A stretch of 64,000 nt of DNA from Auanema rhodensis (taxonomy: Eukaryota; Nematoda; Chromadorea; Rhabditida; Rhabditidae), in assembly GCA_964057225.1 (NCBI GenBank), contig OZ059897.1, forward strand, positions 3,782,001 through 3,846,000, written 5' to 3'. The translations under genes and the position numbers were made by a program. The notes under the pieces were generated by a model. That model saw nothing but the letters and a program-made list of their open reading frames with translations, was not told where the DNA came from and did no database searches. Positions 51,559-64,000 of the stretch are shown piece after piece (position 1 is the stretch's first letter; each line of letters starts with the position of its first letter).

Positions 51559-54500
51559 ATCAACTGATATATGTTCACACTTATATCCTCGATTTTCACC
51601 CTGAAGAAATGATTTTTTCGTTGAAAAACATTGTCCATCGTATTCGTCTTGAAGAAAGGAATCTAAAAACATCTACTTTTTGTGAAATTATTTAGAAATT
51701 TTTCGGGAAAATTTTTGTCACAATGTTTTTGGAAGCAATGTTGAGTGTACATGGGAACTCAGCATACACTAATGCATTATTTTTCAAACGATCATAACTA
51801 ATTTTTGTATGGAGCGTTTCTCAATGTAGTATAGTGCATTCGATGCGGATTTTTAAGCTGCGTCGATCTGTGTTATCAGATTTGAGTTAGCTTGAAAATG
51901 CACCGAGATATCAACTGATATAGGTTCACACTTATATCCTCGATTTTCACCCTGAAGAATTAATTTTTTCGTTGAATAACATTGTCCATCGTCTTTGCCT
52001 TGAAAAAAAAAATCTAAAAACTCCTACTTTTTGTGAAATTATTTAGAAATTTTTCGGGAAAATTTTTGTCACAATGTTTTTGGAAGCAATGTTGAGTGTA
52101 CATGGGAACTCAGCATACACTAATGCATTATTTTTCAAACGATCATAACTAATTTTTGTATAGAGCGTTTCTCAATGTAGTATAGTGCATTCGATGCGGA
52201 TTTTTAAGCTGCGTCGATCTGTGTTATCAGATTTGAGTTAGCTTGAAAATGCACCGAGATATCAACTGATATATGTTCACACTTATATCCTCGATTTTCA
52301 CCCTGAAGAAATGATTTTTTCGTTGAAAAACATTGTCCATCGTATTCGTCTTGAAAAAAGGAATCTAAATACATCTACTTTTTGTGAAATTATTTAGAAA
52401 TTTTTCGGGAAAATTTTTGTCACAATGTTTTTGGAAGCAATGTTGCGTGTACATGGGAACTCAGCATACACTAATGCATTATTTTTCAAACGATCATAAC
52501 TAATTTTTGTATAGAGCGTTTCTCAATGTAGTATAGTGCATTCGATGCGGATTTTTAAGCTGCGTCGATCTGTGTTATCAGATTTGAGTTAGCTTGAAAA
52601 TGCACCGAGATATCAACTGATATATGTTCACACTTATATCCTCGATTTTCACCCTGAAGAAATGATTTTTTCGTTGAAAAACATTGTCCATCGTATTCGT
52701 CTTGAAAAAAGGAATCTAAATACATCTACTTTTTGTGAAATTATTTAGAAATTTTTCGGGAAAATTTTTGTCACAATGTTTTTGGAAGCAATGTTGAGTG
52801 TACATGGGAACTCAGCATACACTAATGCATTATTTTTCAAACGATTATAACTAATTTTTGTATAGAGCGTTTCTCAATGTAGTATAGTGCATTCGATGCG
52901 GATTTTTAAGCTGCGTCGATCTGTGTTATCAGATTTGAGTTAGCTTGAAAATGCACCGAGATATCAACTGATATATGTTCACACTTATATCCTCGATTTT
53001 CACCCTGAAGAAATGATTTTTTCGTTGAAAAACATTGTCCATCGTATTCGTCTTGAAAAAAGGAATCTAAAAACATCTACTTTTTGTGAAATTATTTAGA
53101 AATTTTTCGGGAAAATTCTTGTCACAATGTTTTTGGAAGCAATGTTGAGTGTACATGGGAACTCAGCATACACTAATGCATTATTTTTCAAACGATCATA
53201 ACTAATTTTTGTATAGAGCGTTTCTCAATGTAGTATAGTGCATTCGATGCGGATTTTTAAGCTGCGTCGATCTGTGTTATCAGATTTGAGTTAGCTTGAA
53301 AATGCACCGAGATATCAACTGATATATGTTCACACTTATATCCTCGATTTTCACCCTGAAGAATTAATTTTTTCGTTGAATAACATTGTCCATCGTCTTT
53401 GCCTTGAAAAAAGAAATCTAAAAACTCCTACTTTTTGTGAAATTATTTAGAAATTTTTCGGGAAAATTTTTGTCACAATGTTTTTGGAAGCAATGTTGAG
53501 TGTACATGGGAACTCAGCATACACTAATGCATTATTTTTCAAACGATCATAACTAATTTTTGTATAGAGCGTTTCTCAATGTAGTATAGTGCATTCGATG
53601 CGGATTTTTAAGCTGCGTCGATCTGTGTTATCAGATTTGAGTTAGCTTGAAAATGCACCGAGATATCAACTGATATATGTTCACACTTATATCCTCGATT
53701 TTCACCCTGAAGAAATGATTTTTTCGTTGAAAAACATTGTCCATCGTATTCGTCTTGAAGAAAGGAATCTAAAAACATCTACTTTTTGTGAAATTATTTA
53801 GAAATTTTTCGGGAAAATTTTTGTCACAATGTTTTTGGAAGCAATGTTGAGTGTACATGGGAACTCAGCATACACTAATGCATTATTTTTCAAACGATCA
53901 TAACTAATTTTTGTATGGAGCGTTTCTCAATGTAGTATAGTGCATTCGATGCGGATTTTTAAGCTGCGTCGATCTGTGTTATCAGATTTGAGTTAGCTTG
54001 AAAATGCACCGAGATATCAACTGATATAGGTTCACACTTATATCCTCGATTTTCACCCTGAAGAATTAATTTTTTCGTTGAATAACATTGTCCATCGTCT
54101 TTGCCTTGAAAAAAAAAATCTAAAAACTCCTACTTTTTGTGAAATTATTTAGAAATTTTTCGGGAAAATTTTTGTCACAATGTTTTTGGAAGCAATGTTG
54201 AGTGTACATGGGAACTCAGCATACACTAATGCATTATTTTTCAAACGATCATAACTAATTTTTGTATAGAGCGTTTCTCAATGTAGTATAGTGCATTCGA
54301 TGCGGATTTTTAAGCTGCGTCGATCTGTGTTATCAGATTTGAGTTAGCTTGAAAATGCACCGAGATATCAACTGATATATGTTCACACTTATATCCTCGA
54401 TTTTCACCCTGAAGAAATGATTTTTTCGTTGAAAAACATTGTCCATCGTATTCGTCTTGAAAAAAGGAATCTAAATACATCTACTTTTTGTGAAATTATT

Positions 54501-55770
54501 TAGAAATTTTTCGGGAAAATTTTTGTCACAATGTTTTTGGAAGCAATGTTGAGTGTACATGGGAACTCAGCATACACTAATGCATTATTTTTCAAACGAT
54601 CATAACTAATTTTTGTATAGAGCGTTTCTCAATGTAGTATAGTGCATTCGATGCGGATTTTTAAGCTGCGTCGATCTGTGTTATCAGATTTGAGTTAGCT
54701 TGAAAATGCACCGAGATATCAACTGATATATGTTCACACTTATATCCTCGATTTTCACCCTGAAGAAATGATTTTTTCGTTGAAAAACATTGTCCATCGT
54801 ATTCGTCTTGAAAAAAGGAATCTAAATACATCTACTTTTTGTGAAATTATTTAGAAATTTTTCGGGAAAATTTTTGTCACAATGTTTTTGGAAGCAATGT
54901 TGAGTGTACATGGGAACTCAGCATACACTAATGCATTATTTTTCAAACGATTATAACTAATTTTTGTATAGAGCGTTTCTCAATGTAGTATAGTGCATTC
55001 GATGCGGATTTTTAAGCTGCGTCGATCTGTGTTATCAGATTTGAGTTAGCTTGAAAATGCACCGAGATATCAACTGATATATGTTCACACTTATATCCTC
55101 GATTTTCACCCTGAAGAAATGATTTTTTCGTTGAAAAACATTGTCCATCGTATTCGTCTTGAAAAAAGGAATCTAAAAACATCTACTTTTTGTGAAATTA
55201 TTTAGAAATTTTTCGGGAAAATTCTTGTCACAATGTTTTTGGAAGCAATGTTGAGTGTACATGGGAACTCAGCATACACTAATGCATTATTTTTCAAACG
55301 ATCATAACTAATTTTTGTATAGAGCGTTTCTCAATGTAGTATAGTGCATTCGATGCGGATTTTTAAGCTGCGTCGATCTGTGTTATCAGATTTGAGTTAG
55401 CTTGAAAATGCACCGAGATATCAACTGATATATGTTCACACTTATATCCTCGATTTTCACCCTGAAGAATTAATTTTTTCGTTGAATAACATTGTCCATC
55501 GTCTTTGCCTTGAAAAAAGAAATCTAAAAACTCCTACTTTTTGTGAAATTATTTAGAAATTTTTCGGGAAAATTTTTGTCACAATGTTTTTGGAAGCAAT
55601 GTTGAGTGTACATGGGAACTCAGCATACACTAATGCATTATTTTTCAAACGATCATAACTAATTTTTGTATAGAGCGTTTCTCAATGTAGTATAGTGCAT
55701 TCGATGCGGATTTTTAAGCTGCGTCGATCTGTGTTATCAGATTTGAGTTAGCTTGAAAATGCACCGAGAT
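51559..55770. repeat. C-type 6-monomer HOR, 2,106 bp, two copies
   Basis: Copies are 51,559-53,664 and 53,665-55,770. The order is gaagaaagg with gtatggagcg; a unit with a long A-run in ccttgaaaaaaaaaatc; ctaaatacatc; ctaaatacatc with cgattataac; aattcttgtcac; and gaattaatt with tttgcc and actcctac. The only difference I noticed between copies is gttgcgtgtac near 52,443 against gttgagtgtac. Confidence 0.9.
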
Positions 55771-57174
55771 ATCAACTGATATATGTTCACACTTATATCC
55801 TCGATTTTCACCCTGAAGAAATGATTTTTTCGTTGAAAAACATTGTCCATCGTATTCGTCTTGAAAAAAGGAATCTAAATACATCTACTTTTTGTGAAAT
55901 TATTTAGAAATTTTTCGGGAAAATTTTTGTCACAATGTTTTTGGAAGCAATGTTGAGTGTACATGGGAACTCAGCATACACTAATGCATTATTTTTCAAA
56001 CGATTATAACTAATTTTTGTATAGAGCGTTTCTCAATGTAGTATAGTGCATTCGATGCGGATTTTTAAGCTGCGTCGATCTGTGTTATCAGATTTGAGTT
56101 AGCTTGAAAATGCACCGAGATATCAACTGATATATGTTCACACTTATATCCTCGATTTTCACCCTGAAGAATTAATTTTTTCGTTGAATAACATTGTCCA
56201 TCGTATTCGTCTTGAAAAAAGGAATCTAAAAACATCTACTTTTTGTGAAATTATTTAGAAATTTTTCGGGAAAATTTTTGTCACAATGTTTTTGGAAGCA
56301 ATGTTGAGTGTACATGGGAACTCAGCATACACTAATGCATTATTTTTCAAACGATCATAACTAATTTTTGTATAGAGCGTTTCTCAATGTAGTATAGTGC
56401 ATTCGATGCGGATTTTTAAGCTGCGTCGATCTGTGTTATCAGATTTGAGTTAGCTTAAAAATGCACCGAGATATCAACTGATATATGTTCACACTTATAT
56501 CCTCGATTTTCACCCTGAAGAAATGATTTTTTCGTTGAAAAACATTGTCCATCGTATTCGTCTTGAAAAAAGGAATCTAAATACATCTACTTTTTGTGAA
56601 ATTATTTAGAAATTTTTCGGGAAAATTTTTGTCACAATGTTTTTGGAAGCAATGTTGAGTGTACATGGGAACTCAGCATACACTAATGCATTATTTTTCA
56701 AACGATTATAACTAATTTTTGTATAGAGCGTTTCTCAATGTAGTATAGTGCATTCGATGCGGATTTTTAAGCTGCGTCGATCTGTGTTATCAGATTTGAG
56801 TTAGCTTGAAAATGCACCGAGATATCAACTGATATATGTTCACACTTATATCCTCGATTTTCACCCTGAAGAATTAATTTTTTCGTTGAATAACATTGTC
56901 CATCGTATTCGTCTTGAAAAAAGGAATCTAAAAACATCTACTTTTTGTGAAATTATTTAGAAATTTTTCGGGAAAATTTTTGTCACAATGTTTTTGGAAG
57001 CAATGTTGAGTGTACATGGGAACTCAGCATACACTAATGCATTATTTTTCAAACGATCATAACTAATTTTTGTATAGAGCGTTTCTCAATGTAGTATAGT
57101 GCATTCGATGCGGATTTTTAAGCTGCGTCGATCTGTGTTATCAGATTTGAGTTAGCTTAAAAATGCACCGAGAT
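55771..57174. repeat. C-type 2-monomer HOR, 702 bp, two copies
   Basis: Copies are 55,771-56,472 and 56,473-57,174. The first member has ctaaatacatc, cgattataac and the gcttgaaaatg tail. The second has gaattaatt with tattcg and the gcttaaaaatg tail. Confidence 0.85.
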
Positions 57175-60100
57175 ATCAACTGATATATGTTCACACTTAT
57201 ATCCTCGATTTTCACCCTGAAGAAATGATTTTTTCGTTGAAAAACATTGTCCATCGTATTCGTCTTGAAAAAAGGAATCTAAATACATCTACTTTTTGTG
57301 AAATTATCTAGAAATTTTTCGGGAAAATTTTTGTCACAATGTTTTTGGAAGCAATGTTGAGTGTACATGGGAACTCAGCATACACTAATGCATTATTTTT
57401 CAAACGATCATAACTAATTTTTGTATAGAGCGTTTCTCAATGTAGTATAGTGCATTCGATGCAGATTTTTAAGCTGCGTCGATCTGTGTTATCAGATTTG
57501 AGTTAGCTTAAAAATGCACCGAGATATCAACTGATATATGTTCACACTTATATCCTCGATTTTCACCCTGAAGAAATGATTTTTTCGTTGAAAAACATTG
57601 TCCATCGTATTCGTCTTGAAAAAAGGAATCTAAATACATCTACTTTTTGTGAAATTATTTAGAAATTTTTCGGGAAAATTTTTGTCACAATGTTTTTGGA
57701 AGCAATGTTGAGTGTACATGGGAACTCAGCATACACTAATGCATTATTTTTCAAACGATCATAACTAATTTTTGTATAGAGCGTTTCTCAATGTAGTATA
57801 GTGCATTCGATGCGGATTTTTAAGCTGCGTCGATCTGTGTTATCAGATTTGAGTTAGCTTAAAAATGCACCGAGATATCAACTGATATATGTTCACACTT
57901 ATATCCTCGATTTTCACCCTGAAGAAATGATTTTTTCGTTAAAAAACATTGTCCATCGTATTTGTCTTGAAAAAAGGAATCTAAAAACATCTACTTTTTG
58001 TGAAATTATTTAGAAATTTTTCGGGAAAATTTTTGTCAAAATGTTTTTGGAAGCAATGTTGAGTGTACATGGGAACTCAGCATACACTAATGCATTATTT
58101 TTCAAACGATCATAACTAATTTTTGTATAGAGCGTTTCTCAATGTAGTATAGTGCATTCGATGCGGATTTTTAAGCTGCGTCGATCTGTGTTATCAGATT
58201 TGAGTTAGCTTAAAAATGCACCGAGATATCAACTGATATATGTTCACACTTATATCCTCGATTTTCACCCTGAAGAAATGATTTTTTCGTTAAAAAACAT
58301 TGTCCATCGTATTTGTCTTGAAAAAAGGAATCTAAAAACATCTACTTTTTGTGAAATTATTTAGAAATTTTTCGGGAAAATTTTTGTCAAAATGTTTTTG
58401 GAAGCAATGTTGAGTGTACATGGGAACTCAACATACACTAATGCATTATTTTTCAAACGATCATAACTAATTTTTGTATGGAGCGTTTCTCAATGTAGTA
58501 TAGTGCATTCGATGCGGATTTTTAAGCTGCGTTGATCTGTGTTATCAGATTTGCGCTAGCTTAAAAATGCACCGAGTAATCAACTGATATAGGTTCACAC
58601 TTATATCCTCGATTTTCACCCTGAAGAAATGATTTTTTCGTTGAATAACATTGTCCATCGTCTTCGTCTTGAAAAAAGGAATCTAAAAACATCTACTTTT
58701 TGTGAAATTATTTAGAAATTTTTCGGGAAAATTTTTGTCAAAATGTTTTTGGAAGCAATGTTGAGTGTACATGGGAACTCAACATACACTAATGCATTAT
58801 TTTTCAAACGATCATAACTAATTTTTGTATTAAGCGTTTATCAATGTAGTATAGTGCATTCGATGCGGATTTTTAAGCTGCGTCGATCTGTGTTATCAGA
58901 TTTGAGTTAGCTTAAAAATGCACCGAGATATCAACTGATATATGTTCACGCTTATATCCTCGATTTTCACACTGAAGAAATGATTTTTTCGTTGAATAAC
59001 ATTGTCCATCGTCTTCGTCTTGAAAAAAGGAATCTAAAAACATCTACTTTTTGTGAAATTATTTAGAAATTTTTCGGGAAAATTTTTGTCAAAATGTTTT
59101 TGGAAGCAATGTTGAGTGTACATGGGAACTCAGCATACACTAATGCATAATTTTTCAAACGATCATAACTAATTTTTGTATAGAGCATTTCTCAATGTAG
59201 TATAGTGCATTCGATGCGGATTTTTAAGCTGCGTCGATCTGTGTTATCAGATTTGAGTTAGCTTAAAAATGCACCGAGATATCAACTGATATATGTTCAC
59301 ACTTATATCCTCGATTTTCACCCTGAAGAAATGATTTTTTCGTTAAAAAACATTGTCCATCGTATTCGTCTTGAAAAAAGGAATCTAAAAACATCTACTT
59401 TTTGTGAAATTATTTAGAAATTTTTCGGGAAAATTTTTGTCAAAATGTTTTTGGAAGCAATGTTGAGTGTACATCGGAACTCAACATACACTAATGCATT
59501 ATTTTTCAAACGATCATAACTAATTTTTGTATAGAGCGTTTCTCATTGTAGTATAGTGCATTCGATGCGGATTTTTAAGCTGCGTTGATCTGTGTTATCA
59601 GATTTGAGTTAGCTTAAAAATGCACCGAGATATCAACTGATATATGTTCACGCTTATATCCTCGATTTTCACCCTGAAGAAATGATTTTTTCGTTGAATA
59701 ACATTGTCCATCGTCTTCGTCTTGAAAAAAGGAATCTAAAAACATCTACTTTTTGTGAAATTATTTAGAAATTTTTCGGGAAAATTTTTGTCAAAATGTT
59801 TTTGGAAGCAATGTTGAGTGTACATGGGAACTCAACATACACTAATGCATTATTTTTCAAACGATCATAACTAATTTTTGTATGGAGCGTTTCTCAATGT
59901 AGTATAGTGCATTCGATGCGGATTTTTAAGCTGCGTTGATCTGTGTTATCAGATTTGAGTTAACTTAAAAATGCACCGAGATATCAACTGATATAGGTTC
60001 ACACTTATATCCTCGATTTTCACCCTGAAGAAATGATTTTTTCGTTGAAAAACATTGTCCATCGTATTTGTCTTGAAAAAAGGAATCTAAAAACATCTAC

Positions 60101-60333
60101 TTTTTGTGAAATTATTTAGAAATTTTTCGGGAAAATTTTTGTCAAAATGTTTTTGGAAGCAATGTTGAGTGTACATGGGAACTCAACATACACTAATGTA
60201 TTATTTTTCAAACGATCATAACTAATTTTTGTATGGAGCGTTTCTCAATGTAGTATAGTGCATTCGATGCGGATTTTTAAGCTGCGTTGATCTGTGTTAT
60301 CAGATTTGCGCTAGCTTAAAAATGCACCGAGTA
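57175..60333. repeat. C-to-A transition monomers
   Basis: Nine 351-bp units. Those at 57,175 and 57,526 are C-type with ctaaatacatc. Those at 57,877 and 58,228 share cgttaaaaaac and tatttgtc, and the caaaatg state returns. The C marker actcagcat is lost after 57,877 and reappears once, near 59,131, in the unit starting 58,930. That unit also has caccctg changed to cacactg and gagcatttc. Units at 58,930 and 59,632 share ttcacgctt, a change private to these two. Confidence 0.8.
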
Positions 60334-63300
60334 ATCAACTGATATAGGTTCACACTTATATCCTCGATTTTCACCCTGAAGAAAAGATTTTTTCGTTGAA
60401 AAACATTGTCCATCGTCTTCGTCTTGAAAACAGGAATCTAAAAACATCTACTTTTTGTGAAATTATTCAGAAATTTTTCGGGAAAATTTTTGTCAAAATG
60501 TTTTTGGAAGCAATGTTGAGTGTACATGGGAACTCAACATACACTAATGCATTATTTTTCAAACGATCATAACTAATTTTTGTATAGAGCGTTTCTCAAT
60601 GTAGTATAGTGCATTCGATGCGGATTTGTAAGCTGCGTTGATCTGTGTTATCAGATTTGGGTTAACTTAAAAATGCACCGAGATATCAACTGATATATGT
60701 TCACACTTATATCCTCGATTTTCACCCTGAAGAAATGATTTTTTCGTTGAAAAACATTGTCCATCGTATTCGTCTTGAAAAAAGGAATCTAAAAACATTT
60801 ACTTTTTGTGAAATTATTTAGAAATTTTTCGGGAAAATTTTTGTCAAAATGTTTTTGGAAGCAATGTTGAGTGTACATGGGAACTCAACATACACTAATG
60901 CATTATTTTTCAAACGATCATAACTAATTTTTGTATAGAGCGTTTCTCATTGTAGTATAGTGCATTCGATGCGGATTTTTAAGCTGCGTTGATCTGTGTT
61001 ATCAGATTTGAGTTAACTTAAAAATGCACCGAGATATCAACTGATATAGGTTCACACATATATCCTCGATTTTCACCCTGAAGAAAAGATTTTTTCGTTG
61101 AAAAACATTGTCCATCGTATTCGTCTTGAAAAAAGGAATCTAAAAACATCTACTTTTTGTGAAATTATTTAGAAATTTTTCGGGAAAATTTTTGTCAAAA
61201 CGTTTTTGGAAGCAATGTTGAGTGTACATGGGAACTCAACATACACTAATGCATTATTTTTCAAACGATCATAACTAATTTTTGTATAGAGCGTTTCTCA
61301 TTGTAGTATAGTGCATTCGATGCGGATTTTTAAGCTGCGTTGATCTGTGTTATCAGATTTGAGTTAACTTAAAAATGCACCGAGATATCAACTGATATAG
61401 GTTCACACATATATCCTCGATTTTCACCCTGAAGAAAAGATTTTTTCGTTGAAAAACATTGTCCATCGTCTTCGTCTTGAAAACAGGAATCTAAAAACAT
61501 CTACTTTTTGTGAAATTATTCAGAAATTTTTCGGGAAAATTTTTGTCAAAATGTTTTTGGAAGCAATGTTGAGTGTACATGGGAACTCAACATACACTAA
61601 TGCATTATTTTTCAAACGATCATAACTAATTTTTGTATAGAGCGTTTCTCAATGTAGTATAGTGCATTCGATGCGGATTTTTAAGCTGCGTTGATCTGTG
61701 TTATCAGATTTGGGTTAACTTAAAAATGCACCGAGATATCAACTGATATATGTTCACACTTATATCCTCGATTTTCACCCTGAAGAAATGATTTTTTCGT
61801 TGAAAAACATTGTCCATCGTATTCGTCTTGAAAAAAGGAATCTAAAAACATCTACTTTTTGTGAAATTATTTAGAAATTTTTCGGGAAAATTTTTGTCAA
61901 AATGTTTTTGGAAGCAATGTTGAGTGTACATGGGAACTCAACATACACTAATGCATTATTTTTCAAACGATCATAACTAATTTTTGTATAGAGCGTTTCT
62001 CATTGTAGTATAGTGCATTCGATGCGGATTTTTAAGCTGCGTTGATCTGTGTTATCAGATTTGAGTTAACTTAAAAATGCACCGAGATATCAACTGATAT
62101 AGGTTCACACATATATCCTCGATTTTCACCCTGAAGAAAAGATTTTTTCGTTGAAAAACATTGTCCATCGTCTTCGTCTTGAAAACAGGAATCTAAAAAC
62201 ATCTACTTTTTGTGAAATTATTCAGAAATTTTTCGGGAAAATTTTTGTCAAAATGTTTTTGGAAGCAATGTTGAGTGTACATGGGAACTCAACATACACT
62301 AATGCATTATTTTTCAAACGATCATAACTAATTTTTGTATAGAGCGTTTCTCAATGTAGTATAGTGCATTCGATGCGGATTTTTAAGCTGCGTTGATCTG
62401 TGTTATCAGATTTGGGTTAACTTAAAAATGCACCGAGATATCAACTGATATATGTTCACACTTATATCCTCGATTTTCACCCTGAAGAAATGATTTTTTC
62501 GTTGAAAAACATTGTCCATCGTATTCGTCTTGAAAAAAGGAATCTAAAAACATTTACTTTTTGTGAAATTATTTAGAAATTTTTCGGGAAAATTTTTGTC
62601 AAAATGTTTTTGGAAGCAATGTTGAGTGTACATGGGAACTCAACATACACTAATGCATTATTTTTCAAACGATCATAACTAATTTTTGTATAGAGCGTTT
62701 CTCATTGTAGTATAGTGCATTCGATGCGGATTTTTAAGCTGCGTTGATCTGTGTTATCAGATTTGAGTTAACTTAAAAATGCACCGAGATATCAACTGAT
62801 ATAGGTTCACACATATATCCTCGATTTTCACCCTGAAGAAAAGATTTTTTCGTTGAAAAACATTGTCCATCGTATTCGTCTTGAAAAAAGGAATCTAAAA
62901 ACATCTACTTTTTGTGAAATTATTTAGAAATTTTTCGGGAAAATTTTTGTCAAAATGTTTTTGGAAGCAATGTTGAGTGTACATGGGAACTCAACATACA
63001 CTAATGCATTATTTTTCAAACGATCATAACTAATTTTTGTATAGAGCGTTTCTCATTGTAGTATAGTGCATTCGATGCGGATTTTTAAGCTGCGTTGATC
63101 TGTGTTATCAGATTTGAGTTAACTTAAAAATGCACCGAGATATCAACTGATATAGGTTCACACATATATCCTCGATTTTCACCCTGAAGAAAAGATTTTT
63201 TCGTTGAAAAACATTGTCCATCGTCTTCGTCTTGAAAACAGGAATCTAAAAACATCTACTTTTTGTGAAATTATTCAGAAATTTTTCGGGAAAATTTTTG

Positions 63301-63843
63301 TCAAAATGTTTTTGGAAGCAATGTTGAGTGTACATGGGAACTCAACATACACTAATGCATTATTTTTCAAACGATCATAACTAATTTTTGTATAGAGCGT
63401 TTCTCAATGTAGTATAGTGCATTCGATGCGGATTTTTAAGCTGCGTTGATCTGTGTTATCAGATTTGGGTTAACTTAAAAATGCACCGAGATATCAACTG
63501 ATATATGTTCACACTTATATCCTCGATTTTCACCCTGAAGAAATGATTTTTTCGTTGAAAAACATTGTCCATCGTATTCGTCTTGAAAAAAGGAATCTAA
63601 AAACATCTACTTTTTGTGAAATTATTTAGAAATTTTTCGGGAAAATTTTTGTCAAAATGTTTTTGGAAGCAATGTTGAGTGTACATGGGAACTCAACATA
63701 CACTAATGCATTATTTTTCAAACGATCATAACTAATTTTTGTATAGAGCGTTTCTCAATGTAGTATAGTGCATTCGATGCGGATTTTTAAGCTGCGTTGA
63801 TCTGTGTTATCAGATTTGGGTTAACTTAAAAATGCACCGAGAT
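60334..63843. repeat. 5-monomer HOR, 1,755 bp, two copies
   Basis: Copies are 60,334-62,088 and 62,089-63,843. Units with gaaaagatttt, gaaaacagg, attcag and the gggttaac tail (60,334, 61,387, 62,089, 63,142) alternate with gaagaaatg units and with gaaaagatttt/tattcg units (61,036, 62,791) in a 3+2 pattern. From 61,036 on, the gaaaagatttt units also carry cacacatata. The last unit, at 63,493, ends in gggttaac where its partner at 61,738 has gagttaac. Confidence 0.85.
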
Positions 63844-64000
63844 ATCAACTGATATATGTTCACACTTATATCCTCGATTTTCACCCTGAAGAAATGATTT
63901 TTTCGTTGAAAAACATTGTCCATCGTATTCGTCTTGAAAAAAGGAATCTAAAAACATCTACTTTTTGTGAAATTATTTAGAAATTTTTCGGGAAAATTTT
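63844..64000. repeat. Partial monomer cut by the window end
   Basis: The first 157 bp of an A-like unit. The array therefore continues beyond the window. Confidence 0.97.

Larger units (their letters stand above)
1..64000. repeat. Satellite DNA array, ~351-bp monomer, 183 complete copies plus a partial
   Basis: The same unit recurs head-to-tail without interruption. Taking atcaactgatat as the monomer start, units begin at 1, 352, 703 and so on every 351 bp up to 25,624. After that, one-base indels (350 or 352 bp) and seven 297-bp units shift the register; the last start is 63,844. Most junctions read gagatatcaac, which contains an EcoRV site, so that site occurs about once per monomer. No stretch of unique sequence, mobile element or gene interrupts the array, and neither end of the array is reached. 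Such arrays are characteristic of eukaryotic constitutive heterochromatin; centromeric or pericentromeric location is inference. The unit length is close to two nucleosome repeats. I cannot match the sequence to a named satellite family. Confidence 0.98.

Noticed and set aside
1-64000. CRISPR-like array (regular repeats)
   Set aside because: The whole 351-bp unit repeats with no unique spacers, and the sequence is far too uniform and long. This is satellite DNA.

Overview
The whole window is one satellite-DNA array. From base 1 to base 64,000 it is a head-to-tail tandem repeat of a single AT-rich monomer of about 351 bp (about 32-33% GC by hand count of one monomer). I count 183 complete monomers plus a 157-bp partial one at the right end. 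The array runs off both ends. I found no protein-coding gene, RNA gene, transposon, CRISPR array or unique sequence, and no monomer-scale orientation switch. All open frames of 60-75 codons are chance frames recurring at the monomer period.

This organisation points to a eukaryotic nuclear genome, most likely centromeric or pericentromeric heterochromatin. CpG dinucleotides are not depleted (about 11-12 per monomer, at or above chance expectation). This fits a genome with little CpG methylation, such as many insects and other invertebrates. I do not recognise the satellite and cannot name the species.

Layout. (1) 1-21,060: A-type monomers, exactly 351 bp each, with local higher-order repeats (HORs) of 2 and 5 monomers and a block of about 4.8 kb duplicated 7,371 bp downstream. 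(2) 21,061-25,623: an A sub-type in which five monomers carry a perfect 14-bp palindrome at their start. (3) 25,624-32,450: A-type HORs of 4 and 5 monomers tagged by one-base deletions (350-bp monomers). (4) 32,450-34,180 and 36,550-49,900: divergent B-type monomers. Seven of these are shortened to 297 bp by a fold-back rearrangement that created a perfect 24-bp-arm hairpin. The stretch 41,191-49,452 is three consecutive copies of a 2,754-bp, 8-monomer HOR. A-type sequence returns between the two B blocks as part of a duplication with an offset of about 4.1-4.45 kb. (5) 49,900-58,400: C-type monomers with a 6-monomer, 2,106-bp HOR. (6) 58,400-64,000: A-like monomers with a 5-monomer, 1,755-bp HOR.

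There are no genes to work together. The content of interest is the evolutionary record: repeated unequal exchange at several unit sizes, exchange between sub-families inside monomers, one template-switch-like event that was later amplified, and symmetric motifs inside the monomer that could bind proteins or fold.
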